Shown here: piece after piece, positions 26,422-35,775 of the stretch
Layout of the letters: every line of letters begins with the position of its first letter
How positions within the stretch are numbered: the stretch's first letter is position 1
Assembly: GCA_963699495.1 (NCBI GenBank)
Contig: CAVOUB010000003.1
Location: 372,001 to 436,000, forward strand
Direction of reading: 5' to 3'
Source: JAIBJN01 sp963699495
Lineage (GTDB): Bacteria > Actinomycetota > Thermoleophilia > Gaiellales > Gaiellaceae
Length of the DNA stretch: 64,000 nucleotides
Made by a program: the position numbers and the translations under genes
The notes under the pieces: model-generated
Databases searched by the model: none
Told to the model about the DNA's origin: nothing
Seen by the model: the letters and a program-made list of their open reading frames with translations, nothing else

Positions 26422-27851
26422 CCACCGTCGCCCTCGACGGCCGGAGCCTCACCGTTCGCGAGGTCGTGGCCGTCGCGCGCGAGGGCGCTCCGGTCGAGCT
26501 CGCCCCGATCGCCGTCGAGCGGATGCGCGAGACCCGGGCGGTCGTCGAGCGCGCGCTCGAGCGCGGCGACGTCGTCTACGGGATGACGACCGGCGTGGGC
26601 GCGCGGAAGAAGATCAGCGTCACCGCGGCCGAGGCCCGCTCGTTCAACCGCGCCCTGGTCGCCAACCATCTCATCGGCGCGGGCCCTGACGCTCCGCCCG
26701 AGATCGTGCGCGCGACCATGGTCCGCCTCGCCAACGGGCTCGCGAGCGGGACTCCGGGTGCCCGGCCCGAGATCGCGGAGCGGCTGGTCGCGGCCCTGAA
26801 CACGGGCGAGCACCCGCGGGTGCGGCTCCTCGGCTCCCTCGGGCAGGCCGATCTCCCCGCGATGGCCGACCTCGCGCACGGCCTCTTCGCGGACGCCGAG
26901 CTGGAGGCCAAGGAGGCGCTGGCCCTGCTGAACTCGAACGCGTTCTCGACGGGCATGGCCGCGCTCGCCGTGGCGGACCTCGAGCGGCTTCTCGACGCGA
27001 TGCACATCGCGGGCGCGCTCGACCTGGAGGCGTTCGCGGCCAACCTCAATCTGCTCCACCCCGCCATCGGCGACGTCCGGCCGTACCCGGGTCTCATCGA
27101 GTCGCTCGCACGCCTGCGGGCGCTTCTGGAAGGAAGCTCGCTCTGGGAGCCGGGAGCGGCCCGGAACCTCCAGGACCCGCTCTCGTTCCGCTGCCTGCCG
27201 CAGGTGCACGGAGCCCTGCGAGACGCGCTGTCCTTCGCCCAGGGTCAGCTCGGGCTCGAGCTCAACGCAGCCCAGGACAACCCGCTCATCGTCCCGGGCG
27301 AGGACCGCATCGTCTCGGTCGCCAACTTCGAGATCCTCCCGCTGGCCGCCGCGCTCGACTTCCTCCGCATCGCGCTCGCCCCGGCGCTCACGTCCGCGGC
27401 GGAGCGGCTGCTGAAGCTCCTCCAGGGGCCGCTCACCGGCCTCCCGGACGGCCTCGCCCCGCGCCAGGGGCTGGCCGAGAACTCGCTCGGCGAGCACGGT
27501 GTCGCGGCCCAGGGGCTGACTGCCGAGGCGCGCCTGCTCGCGCAGCCGGTCTCCTTCGAGCTCGTAAGCACGAGCCATGCCGAAGGCATCGAGGACCGCA
27601 TGACGATGGCGCCGCTCGCGGCCCGCCGCCTGGCCGAGATGGTCGCGCTCGGTGAGGCGCTGGTCGCCATCGAGCTCGTGATCGCGGCGCAGGCGGTCGA
27701 TCTGCGCCGCCCGGCTCGCCTCGGAGCGGGGACGCGAGTGGCCCACGCGCATGTCCGGAAGGTCGTGCCGTTCCTCGACGAGGGCGACACCCTCTTCCCG
27801 GACCTGGAGCCGGTGCGGGGGCTCATCCGGACGAGCGCGCTCGCATCCTGA
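26418..27851 (+). CDS. HAL/PAL-family protein lacking the MIO-forming Ala-Ser-Gly
   Basis: 477 residues aligning along the whole aromatic amino acid ammonia-lyase fold: Tyr54 in YGMTTGVG (equivalent to HutH Tyr53), LLNSNAFSTG, NLQDPLSFRCLPQVHG, DNPLI and a C-terminal EGIEDRMTMAP. The MIO cofactor normally forms from Ala-Ser-Gly in GSVGASGDLAP. Here residues 139-147 read GSLGQADLP, so the serine and glycine are gone. The catalytic Tyr of QDPYSxR is Leu255. Ordinary ammonia elimination is therefore unlikely. It may catalyse a different lyase reaction or have a non-MIO mechanism. It overlaps both neighbours in the operon. Confidence 0.85.
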   Translation: MTTVALDGRSLTVREVVAVAREGAPVELAPIAVERMRETRAVVERALERGDVVYGMTTGVGARKKISVTAAEARSFNRALVANHLIGAGPDAPPEIVRATMVRLANGLASGTPGARPEIAERLVAALNTGEHPRVRLLGSLGQADLPAMADLAHGLFADAELEAKEALALLNSNAFSTGMAALAVADLERLLDAMHIAGALDLEAFAANLNLLHPAIGDVRPYPGLIESLARLRALLEGSSLWEPGAARNLQDPLSFRCLPQVHGALRDALSFAQGQLGLELNAAQDNPLIVPGEDRIVSVANFEILPLAAALDFLRIALAPALTSAAERLLKLLQGPLTGLPDGLAPRQGLAENSLGEHGVAAQGLTAEARLLAQPVSFELVSTSHAEGIEDRMTMAPLAARRLAEMVALGEALVAIELVIAAQAVDLRRPARLGAGTRVAHAHVRKVVPFLDEGDTLFPDLEPVRGLIRTSALAS

Positions 27852-27852
27852 G

Positions 27853-28893
27853 GTGGCGTTCCGGCTCGGGATCGTCGGCTGCGGTGGGATCTCCGAGCGG
27901 CACGCCCAAGGCGCCGCCGCGTCTTCGGAGGTTGAGATCGTGGCGTGCGCCGACATCCGGGCCGACCTCGCCGAGGAGTGGGCCCGGCGCCACGGCTGCG
28001 AAGCGGCGTACGGCGACTACACGACGATGCTCGGCGAGCACGAGCTCGACGGCGTGCTCCTCGCAACCTGGCCGAACCTCCATCGCGAGCAGGTGCTTGG
28101 CTGCCTCGAGGCGGGCGTCCGCTCCATCCTCTGCGAGAAGGCGCTCGCGCTGAGCGGAAGCGAGGCCCTGGACATCTGGACCGCGGCAACCGACGCGGGC
28201 GCGCTCGTGGTCGAGGGGTACATGTACCGGCGCCACCCCGCGATCGCCAGGATCGACGAGCTGCTCGCCGCCGGGGCGATCGGCCAGGTTGACAGCATTC
28301 ACGCCGCGTTCAGCCTCTTCGACCCCGAGGAGAGCGCCCCGGACGATCCGAGCCGGGACTGGCGTCAGCGCCTGGAATACGGGGGCGGCGCGCCGTACGA
28401 CATCGCCTGCTACTGCGTCGACGCGTGCAACCGCTTCGCCGGGGGCCTGCCGCGGCGGGCTCAGTCGGTGACGAGCACGAGCGACCGCTACGGCACGGTC
28501 GCACGGCTGTTCGGGCTGATCGAGTACGAGAACGGGCTCGTCGGCATGATCGAGAGCTCGATGAGAAGCGACTTCAACCACGAGCTGAGGATCAACGGCG
28601 CCCACGGGCACATCCGGCTTCCGGTCGCCTGGCGGATCGACCACCCGACCGAGGTCGTCGCGGCGCGCAGCGCCGGCTGGGGCGTCTTCGACGTCGAGCG
28701 CTTTCCCGCGCCCGTGGTCGACGCGTACCGGCTGGAGCTCGAAGGCTTCGCCGCCGCCGCCCGGGGCGAGGCGACGCCGGTGCCGACCCTGGCGGAGTCG
28801 GTCGTCACCGCTCTGACGCTCGATGCGCTGCTTGCGAGCGCCGCGGAAGGAGTCGCGGTCGAGATCGATCTCCCCGAGGCGTTGACCGCGTGA
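27853..28893 (+). CDS. Gfo/Idh/MocA-family NAD(P)-dependent oxidoreductase
   Basis: 346 residues from GTG 27853. The Rossmann motif GIVGCGGISERHAQG opens the protein, CEKALAL carries the Glu-Lys typical of the family, and VEGYMYRRHPAI plus YDIACYCVDACNRFAG fit the catalytic Lys/His helix (here the usual dihistidine-type residue region reads YDIACY). Members oxidise sugars, inositols, trans-dihydrodiols or similar alcohols. One base separates it from the HAL-like stop, and its own stop overlaps the next start (GTGA). Confidence 0.85.
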   Translation: MAFRLGIVGCGGISERHAQGAAASSEVEIVACADIRADLAEEWARRHGCEAAYGDYTTMLGEHELDGVLLATWPNLHREQVLGCLEAGVRSILCEKALALSGSEALDIWTAATDAGALVVEGYMYRRHPAIARIDELLAAGAIGQVDSIHAAFSLFDPEESAPDDPSRDWRQRLEYGGGAPYDIACYCVDACNRFAGGLPRRAQSVTSTSDRYGTVARLFGLIEYENGLVGMIESSMRSDFNHELRINGAHGHIRLPVAWRIDHPTEVVAARSAGWGVFDVERFPAPVVDAYRLELEGFAAAARGEATPVPTLAESVVTALTLDALLASAAEGVAVEIDLPEALTA

Positions 28894-29834
28894 TCCCGGT
28901 GCTCATCGACTGCGATCCGGGCCAGGACGACGCCATCGCCCTCCTCCTCGCCCTGGCGAGCCCCGAGCTCGAGCTGCTGGGCGTCACGACGGTGGCCGGG
29001 AACCAGACGCTCGACAAGGTCACGGCCAACGCGATTCGCGTGCTCGAGCTGGCCGGTCGCGGCGACGTGCCCGTCGCCGCCGGCGCCGACCGGCCGCTCG
29101 TCCGCGACCTCGTCGTCGCAGCGGACGCGCACGGTGAGACAGGCCTCGACGGCCCGGCCCTACCCCCGCCGCGCGCCAGACCCGTCGCGCAGCATGCGGC
29201 CGAGTTCCTCGCCGAGCGGATCCTCGCCTCGGACCGCCCCGTCACGCTCGTGCCGGTGGGGCCGCTGACGAACGTCGCGCTGCTCGTCGCGGAGCATCCC
29301 GAGGCAGCCGCGAAGCTCGACCGCATCGTGCTCATGGGCGGCGCGATCGCCGAGGGCAACCAGACCCCCTCGGCCGAGTTCAACATCTGGGTCGACCCCG
29401 AGGCGGCCGCGCGCGTCTTCGCGAGCGGAATCGACCTGACGATGGTCGGCCTCGACGTCACGAACAGGGCGGTGCTGACGGCGGAGCACGCCGACCGGCT
29501 TCGCGGCCAAGGCCCGGTCGGCGCCGCCGTCGCCGCGATGCTCGACTTCTACGGCGGTTACTACGAGGAGGCGTACGACCACGGCGGCTGTCCGGTGCAC
29601 GACGCCCTCGCGGTCGCTCACGTGGCTCGGCCCGGGCTTCTCCGAACGCTCGACCGCCACGTCGAGGTCGAGGTCGGAGGCGGCCTGTGCCGCGGGCGCA
29701 CGGTCGTCGACATGCGGCGCCGCACCGTCCTGCCCGAGCCGAACGCGAAGGTCGCGGTCGACGTCGACGTGCCGGCCTTCGTGGAGCTTCTGCTGGAGCG
29801 GCTGAGCCAACTTCCAACCGGGGAGGCCGTCTAA
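28890..29834 (+). CDS. Inosine-uridine-preferring nucleoside hydrolase family
   Basis: 314 residues. The calcium-binding signature DCDPGQDDAIAL at the N-terminus, NVALLV...LMGGAI, AEFNIWVDPEAA and the C-terminal HDALAVAH aspartate are the IUNH motifs. These enzymes hydrolyse the N-glycosidic bond of nucleosides or nucleoside-like compounds to give ribose and the base. Its place between an oxidoreductase and a complete importer suggests that the imported compound, or an intermediate, is an N-glycoside. Start GTG 28890 overlaps the previous stop. Confidence 0.88.
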   Translation: MIPVLIDCDPGQDDAIALLLALASPELELLGVTTVAGNQTLDKVTANAIRVLELAGRGDVPVAAGADRPLVRDLVVAADAHGETGLDGPALPPPRARPVAQHAAEFLAERILASDRPVTLVPVGPLTNVALLVAEHPEAAAKLDRIVLMGGAIAEGNQTPSAEFNIWVDPEAAARVFASGIDLTMVGLDVTNRAVLTAEHADRLRGQGPVGAAVAAMLDFYGGYYEEAYDHGGCPVHDALAVAHVARPGLLRTLDRHVEVEVGGGLCRGRTVVDMRRRTVLPEPNAKVAVDVDVPAFVELLLERLSQLPTGEAV

Positions 29835-29960
29835 TCCAGCGATCACGTCGGGAAGCTCGCGAGCGCGAGGAAATCGGACACGGACGAGATTGACCGTGTC
29901 CCGGCGATGAGCTATAAGCGAGCGCTCACCCGCCGCACCAGCACCGGGGAAGGAGAACAC

Positions 29961-31667
29961 ATGGACGAGACGCAGCGCCGGGTCGACGAGGTGCGCCGCG
30001 AGCGCTCCGAGATCGAGAACCACCTGATCGACGAGTACGTCTTCGGGAAGATCACAAGACGCGAGCTCGTGCGCCGAGGGACGGTGGTGGGCATGTCCCT
30101 GCCGCTCCTCTCGTTCATCGCGGCCGCCTGCGGCGGCGATGACGACGACACCACCGCCAACACCAGCGCGGCCGAGACGACCGCATCCGGAGCCGTCCAG
30201 CCCGGCGGCACGATCCGGGTCGCGCTCATCCAGCCGACGACCGAGCCCAACCCGCTCCTCGTCCAGGATGAAGGCGGCGCCGGCATGCTCGGCTCCACCG
30301 GGGAATATCTCTCGTTCTCCGACGAGAACCTCGCGCTCCAGCCGAAAATCGCGGAGAGCTGGGAGCCGAACGAGGACGGATCGGTCTGGACGTTCGCGAT
30401 CCGGCAGGGGGTTACCTTCCACAACGGCGCGCCGCTGACGGCACAGGACGTCGTCGCGACCTTCGAGAAGCTGATCAATCCCGACGGGGGCTCGGCGAAC
30501 GCCCAGTCCGCGCTCGGCGGCGTCCTCTCGCCCGGGAACACGGAGGCGCCCGACGACGCGACCGTCGTCTTCAACCTCGACGCACCCAACGGCAACTTCC
30601 CCACGCTCGTCAGCTCGGCGAACTACAACGCGATCATCATCCCTGCCGACCTGGACCCGGCCGACTGGGGCACGACCTTCGAGGGCACCGGGCCCTTCAA
30701 GCTGCAGAACTTCACCCCCCAGCAGGGCGCGACCTTCGTCCGCAACGATGCGTACTGGGGCGAGAAGGCGAACCCCGACACGATCGACGTCAAGTTCTAC
30801 GCCGAGGAAGGGCCGATGGTGCTCGCCATCCAGGGCGGCGAGGTCGACTTCGTCGAGCACTTCTCGGTGGCCGGGGGCAAAGCGCTCCTCGACAACCCGG
30901 ACATCCAGGTCATCGGCGTCAGCACGGCCACCCACCGGCAGCTGCACATGCGAACCGACAAGGAGCCGTTCACGGACAAGCGCGTGCGGCAGGCGATCGC
31001 CCTCTCGATCGACCGGAACGCGCTCGTCGACGGGCTCTGGGAGGGCCGGGCCGATCTCGGAAACGACAGCCCGTTCGCGCCGCTGTATCCGTCCACCGAC
31101 ACGTCGGTCCCCCAGAGGGAGCAGGACATCGAGCAGGCGAAGCAGCTGCTCGCCGACGCGGGCAAGGAAGGCTTCAAGGTCCAGCTCGACACATGGGACG
31201 GCTTCGAGATCCCGGATCTCGCGCAGCTCGTCAAGAACTACGCGGAGGAGATCGGGGTCACGATCAACCTCAACATCACCGACGCCGGCACGTACTACGG
31301 CGACGGGGTCTACGGCAAGTCGACCTGGCTCGACTCGGTCATGGGCATCACCGACTACGGCCACCGGCCGGTCCCGAACGTCTACCTGACGGCCGCGCTC
31401 TCGGGCGACCCGAAGGTCGGCGTGTGGAACTCCGCTCACTTCAAGAACGACGCCTACGACGAGCTCGTGCGCCAGTACGTGGCCGCGCTCGACGTCGAGT
31501 CTCAGCGCGGAGTCGCCAAGCAGATCCAGGAGCTCCTGCTCGACGAGACGCCGATCATCTTCCCGTACTTCTACAACTTCCTCAGCGCTGCGGTCCCGAC
31601 CCTGCAGGGCGCCGTCTCGGCGGCGACGGGCCAGTTCGACCTCTCGAAGGCCGGGTTCACCTCCTGA
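29961..31667 (+). CDS. ABC transporter solute-binding lipoprotein, family 5 (oligopeptide/nickel type)
   Basis: 568 residues. A twin-arginine-like N-terminus (ITRRELVRRG), hydrophobic stretch and IAAACGG give a Tat-exported lipoprotein, then an Asp/Thr-rich linker. The SBP_bac_5 body follows (GTIRVALIQPTTEPNPLL, WTFAIRQGVTFHNGAPLTAQ, DKRVRQAIALSIDRNALV). Start ATG 29961 follows AAGGAG; an upstream ATG at 29907 would put a long charged stretch before the signal. Family 5 proteins bind peptides, opines, glycosides or metal chelates. It begins the import half of the locus, 126 bases after the nucleoside hydrolase. Confidence 0.9.
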   Translation: MDETQRRVDEVRRERSEIENHLIDEYVFGKITRRELVRRGTVVGMSLPLLSFIAAACGGDDDDTTANTSAAETTASGAVQPGGTIRVALIQPTTEPNPLLVQDEGGAGMLGSTGEYLSFSDENLALQPKIAESWEPNEDGSVWTFAIRQGVTFHNGAPLTAQDVVATFEKLINPDGGSANAQSALGGVLSPGNTEAPDDATVVFNLDAPNGNFPTLVSSANYNAIIIPADLDPADWGTTFEGTGPFKLQNFTPQQGATFVRNDAYWGEKANPDTIDVKFYAEEGPMVLAIQGGEVDFVEHFSVAGGKALLDNPDIQVIGVSTATHRQLHMRTDKEPFTDKRVRQAIALSIDRNALVDGLWEGRADLGNDSPFAPLYPSTDTSVPQREQDIEQAKQLLADAGKEGFKVQLDTWDGFEIPDLAQLVKNYAEEIGVTINLNITDAGTYYGDGVYGKSTWLDSVMGITDYGHRPVPNVYLTAALSGDPKVGVWNSAHFKNDAYDELVRQYVAALDVESQRGVAKQIQELLLDETPIIFPYFYNFLSAAVPTLQGAVSAATGQFDLSKAGFTS

Positions 31668-31680
31668 GCCCACGATGAAC

Positions 31681-31846
31681 AGTGCCCCTTCAGGTGATGC
31701 TGCTGTGCTTCTGCGTCGCGAGCACCAAGCCAGAGTTCGCACTCGACCGAAGCCAAGGCTGGAGAGCCTTGGTGAGGGCGAGGGCGGGCTCTGGCGCCGC
31801 GTGATCGCGGGGCAGAAGTACGGCGCGCATTGCCTGGAGAGGCACT
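31681..31846. repeat. 166-base fold-back element between binding protein and permease genes
   Basis: Arms 31681-31759 and 31766-31846 pair over almost their whole length with about three-quarters identity. They begin AGTGCC and end GGCACT, share CTTCTGC and GCCAGAG blocks, and meet in a perfect hairpin CCAAGGC-TGGAGA-GCCTTGG at 31753-31772. The loop TGGAGA also tops the element at 54686. It sits inside the ABC transporter operon 14 bases after the binding-protein stop, so it could limit read-through or stabilise the upstream message, as REP-type hairpins do. Confidence 0.8.
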
Positions 31847-31900
31847 AGCCAGGCGGCCGGGGCCGACCGGCTCCGGCCGCCTTAGTGTGTAGGGGCTGGG

Positions 31901-32854
31901 ATGGCACGGTTCCTTCTCAAGCGGCTCGGACTGGCGGCGATCACGCTCTTCCTGCTGAGCGTCATCGTCTTCTTCGGCACGCAGGTCCTCCCAGGGAACG
32001 TCGGCCGGAGGATCCTCGGGCCCTTCGCGGACCAGGCCGCTGTGGAGGCGCTGAACGAGAAGCTCGGCACCGACCAGCCGCTCCTGAAGCAGTACTGGGA
32101 CTGGATCACGAGCCTGCTCGGCGGCGACCTCGGCAGCTCGCTGGCGCTCGGCGTCCCGGTCAGCGAGCTGATCGGCAACGCGCTCGTCAACTCCTTCAAG
32201 CTGGCGGCGTTCGCGTTCGTGCTGGTGGTGCCGCTGGCCATCTTCGGCGGGGTGGTCGCTGCTCTGCGGCGCGACCGGCTCACAGACCGCGTGATCACGA
32301 TCGGCGGCCTCTCGCTGTCGGTTCTGCCGGAGTTCGTGACCGGGATCATCCTCATCCTCGTCTTCGGCCTGTGGCTCGACGTCCTGCCCGTGAGCGCGGA
32401 CGCGCCGCCGGGAAGCGGGTTCCTGACCCAGCTCAAGTACCTCTTCCTCCCCGCCGTCGTCCTCGTCCTCCTCCTCTTCGGGTACATCGCACGCATCACC
32501 CGCGCCGGGATGATCGAGGCGCTGGACGCCGACTACACGCGGACAGCGGTGCTCAAGGGCCTGCCGCGGCGGACGGTCATCCGGCGGCACGTGCTCCGCA
32601 ACTCGCTCCTGCCCACGATCGCCGTGGTGGCGACGCAGACCGGCTACCTGATCGGCGGCCTTGTCGTCGTCGAGACGCTCTTCAACTACCCGGGCATGGG
32701 ACGGCTGATCGTCACGGCCTCGAGGCAGAAGGACATGCCGCTGCTGGAGGCGAGCGTGCTCATCGTCGGCATCGTGTTCCTGGTCGCCATGCTCCTGGCA
32801 GATCTCGCCTACTCGCTCCTCAATCCCCGCATCCGCTACTCGAGCGCCGAATGA
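31901..32854 (+). CDS. ABC transporter permease, DppB/OppB type
   Basis: 317 residues, six membrane helices. ARFLLKRLGLAAITLFLLSV at the N-terminus, the large periplasmic loop with LGTDQPLLKQYWDW and the cytoplasmic EAA loop (RTAVLKGLPRRTVIRRHVLRN) are standard for the first inner-membrane subunit of peptide-type importers. ATG 31901 lies 54 bases after the fold-back element; its stop overlaps the next start (ATGA). Confidence 0.92.
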   Translation: MARFLLKRLGLAAITLFLLSVIVFFGTQVLPGNVGRRILGPFADQAAVEALNEKLGTDQPLLKQYWDWITSLLGGDLGSSLALGVPVSELIGNALVNSFKLAAFAFVLVVPLAIFGGVVAALRRDRLTDRVITIGGLSLSVLPEFVTGIILILVFGLWLDVLPVSADAPPGSGFLTQLKYLFLPAVVLVLLLFGYIARITRAGMIEALDADYTRTAVLKGLPRRTVIRRHVLRNSLLPTIAVVATQTGYLIGGLVVVETLFNYPGMGRLIVTASRQKDMPLLEASVLIVGIVFLVAMLLADLAYSLLNPRIRYSSAE

Positions 32855-33738
32855 CGATCATCGAGGACCCAGGCGCGCCGATCATCATCCCGACTCGCGA
32901 CGAGGCGACCATCGCCCGCCGCGAGCGCCTGCGCCTGCTCTTCCGCTCGCCGGGGTTCGTCCTCGGGGTCGTGATCGTCGGGTTCTGGGTCGTCTGCGCC
33001 GTCTTCGGGGCCATGATCGCTCCCCAGGACCCGCAGGCCGACGACATCCTCAACAAGCTGGCCGCTCCCTCCGGGGACCACCTCTTCGGCAGCGACCGCC
33101 TCGGCCGGGACGTCCTCTCGCGCGTGATCGTCGGTGCGCGCGAGATCCTGATCATGGCGCCGCTCGCGACGCTGCTCGGCACCGTCCTGGGAACCGCGAT
33201 CGGCCTCTTCACCGGCTACTACCGCGGCCTCGCCGACGAGGCCGTCATGCGCCTGGTGGACGCGCTGCTCTCGGTTCCAGTGATCATCATCGCGCTGCTC
33301 ACGATCGCTGCGCTCGGCCCGTCGCGCATCACCCTGATCCTCGTGATCGGGCTCGTCTTCGCGATGATCATCGCGAAGACCGTGCGGGCCGCGGTCCTCA
33401 GCGAGCGCGAGCTGGACTATGTCCAGGCGGCGCGCCTGCGCAACGAGCGCGGGCCCTACATCATGTTCGCGGAGATCCTCCCGAACGTGATGGGGCCGGT
33501 CATCGTCGAGTTCACCGTCCGGCTCGGCTACGCGATCTTCACGATCGCGACGCTCGCCTTCCTCGGCTTCGGCGCAGACCCCTCCATCCCCGACTGGGGC
33601 ACCGACATCTCCGAGAACTACACGTTCATCAGCGCAGGCGTGTGGTGGGCGGTGCTCTTCCCGGTCCTGGCCATCGCGACGCTGATCATCGGCATCAACC
33701 TGATCGCCGACGCGATCGCCCACACCTTCGAGCGATGA
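32851..33738 (+). CDS. ABC transporter permease, DppC/OppC type
   Basis: 295 residues. The N-terminal OppC_N helix (FVLGVVIVGFWVVCAVFGA), FGSDRLGRDVLSRVIVGAR, and the EAA loop (VQAARLRNERGPYIMFAEI) are typical of the second permease subunit; FLGFGADPSIPDWG near the end is the usual C-terminal block. It pairs with the DppB-type protein to form the membrane channel. The coding region overlaps both neighbours by 4 bases. Confidence 0.92.
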   Translation: MTIIEDPGAPIIIPTRDEATIARRERLRLLFRSPGFVLGVVIVGFWVVCAVFGAMIAPQDPQADDILNKLAAPSGDHLFGSDRLGRDVLSRVIVGAREILIMAPLATLLGTVLGTAIGLFTGYYRGLADEAVMRLVDALLSVPVIIIALLTIAALGPSRITLILVIGLVFAMIIAKTVRAAVLSERELDYVQAARLRNERGPYIMFAEILPNVMGPVIVEFTVRLGYAIFTIATLAFLGFGADPSIPDWGTDISENYTFISAGVWWAVLFPVLAIATLIIGINLIADAIAHTFER

Positions 33739-35775
33739 CCGAGCCTGCGATCGAACTCCAGGATCTCGAGGTCGTGTACCGGGTGCGCGGCGTGGACCGG
33801 CCCGTCTTGCGCGGGCTGACGCTCACCGTCGGGAAGGGCGAGTCGTACGGGCTCGTCGGCGAGTCCGGGTGCGGGAAGACCACGGCCGCGTTCACGATCA
33901 TGTGCTACCTGCCCCGGAACGGCCGGGTCGTCTCGGGCTCGATCCGCGCCGACGGCGCCGACCTGCTCGCGATGAGCGCAGCGGAGGTGCGCCGCCTGCG
34001 TTCGTCGACGGTCTCGATGGTGTACCAGAACCCCGGCGCGGCGCTGAACCCGTCCATCCGCATCGGCGCGCAGATCGCGGAGGTCTTCCAGCTCATGGGC
34101 GCCGACAAGGACGAATCGTTCGAGCGAGCGCAGGACATGCTCCGCAAGGTCCAGATCTCCGACCCGGCCCGGGGGATGCGACTCTACCCGCACCAGCTCT
34201 CCGGAGGCGGGCAGCAGCGAGTCGTGATCGCGATGGCCCTGGCCTCCGATCCGACGCTGCTGATCCTCGACGAGCCGACGACCGGGCTCGACGCGACCGT
34301 CGAGGCGGAGGTGCTCGACCTCGTCGCCACACTGCGGCAGGAGTTCGGCACGAGCGTCCTCTTCATCAGCCACAACCTCGGCGTGATCCGGCGGATGTGC
34401 GAGCGGGTCGGAGTCCTGTACGCCGGGCGCCTGGTCGAAGAGGGGGAAGCGGAGACGGTGTTCACCGAGCCGCGGCACCCGTACACGGTCGGCCTCCTGC
34501 GCTGCATTCCGCGAGGCGGCCTGCGCAAGGATCGGGACCGGCTCGACACGATCCCCGGCTACCTGCCGCAGCTCGGCGCGCCGCTCCCCGGCTGCGTCTT
34601 TGCGGAACGGTGCGGGCTCGCGAAGGAGATCTGCCACACGGACGAGCCCCCCCTCCACCCCATCGGCGGAGGACATCTCAGCCGCTGTCACTTCCACGAG
34701 AAGGCGGCCGAGCTACCGCGCACGACGACCTCGACCCCGGTTGCGGCCCGCAGCGCGGCCGGCGAGCCGATCGTCAGGCTGGGGCATGCGAGCAAGACCT
34801 ACAGCCACGAGGGCAACCGGGTGCAGGCGCTGGTCGACGTCGACCTCGCCATCGGCGCGGGCGAGACCCTGGGGCTCGTCGGCGAGTCGGGGTGCGGCAA
34901 GACGACGCTGGCGCGGGTCCTCCTCGGCCTGACGGCTCCCGATTCGGGCTCGACCGTCGAGCTGGCCGGCGAGCAGCTCGCGCCCCGGATCGTCAAGCGC
35001 TCCAACGAGCAGGTGCGGGCGCTCCAGACGGTCTTCCAGAACCCCGACTCGGCGCTCAACCGCCGCTCGTCGGTTCGGCGCATCATCGGGCGCGCATTGA
35101 CGAAGCTCGTCGGCGTGCGAGGCGAACGCCGCGAGGAGCGCCTGCGCGAGATCGCCTCGTCGGTCCGCTTCGACGAGCGGCTCCTGAGCGTTCGCCCGGT
35201 GCAGCTCTCGGGCGGGCTCAAGCAGCGCGTCGCGATCGGGCGCGCGTTTGCGGGCGACCCGCGCGTCGTCGTCTGCGACGAGCCGACGTCCGCGCTCGAC
35301 GTGTCCGTGCAGGCGGCGATCCTCAACCTGCTGGTCGACCTCCAGTCCGAGGAGGGCGTGACGTACCTCTTCATCTCCCACGACCTCGGCGTCGTCCGCT
35401 ACCTCTCCGACCGGATCGTGGTGCTCTACCTCGGGCGCGTGATGGAGCTCGGCGCCGGCGGAGACCGTTTTCAACGCGCCGCACCATCCGTACACGGAGG
35501 CGCTCCTCTCGGCCGTTCCGACCCTCGAGGGCGAGGAGCGCGCCCGGATCAGGCTCGAGGGCGAGATCCCGAGCGCGGCCGACCCGCCCGCCGGCTGCGT
35601 CTTCCACACCCGCTGCCCGCGCTACCTCGGCGCCATCTGCGACGAGCAGGAGCCGCCGCTTGCGGAGGTCGACCCCGGCCACTTCCTGCGCTGCCACATC
35701 CCCGTCGACGAGCTGCGGCGCCTGCAGGCGGAGCCGCCGCCGGCGCGGCCTCGTCAGCCGAAGACGACGAGCTGA
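33735..35775 (+). CDS. Fused double ATPase DppD-DppF of the peptide-type importer, one extra base near the end
   Basis: Two complete ABC ATPases in one chain. The first has GESGCGKTT, LSGGGQQR and LDEPTTGLDATV; the second, after a linker at ~335, repeats GESGCGKTT with LSGGLKQR and CDEPTSALDVSV. Each ends in the Cys-rich oligopeptide C-terminal motif (GCVFAERCGLAKEIC; GCVFHTRCPRYLGAIC). Near 35458 an extra base breaks the frame; the remainder reads on in the next frame as AETVFNAPHHPYTEALLSAV to TGA at 35773. Fusion of the two ATPases is a known variant. The 3' end overlaps the convergent dehydrogenase by 22 bases. Confidence 0.85.

Noticed and set aside
31681..31846. Integron attC site
   Set aside because: The length and folding are similar, but the required GTTRRRY and RYYYAAC core sites are absent at the ends.
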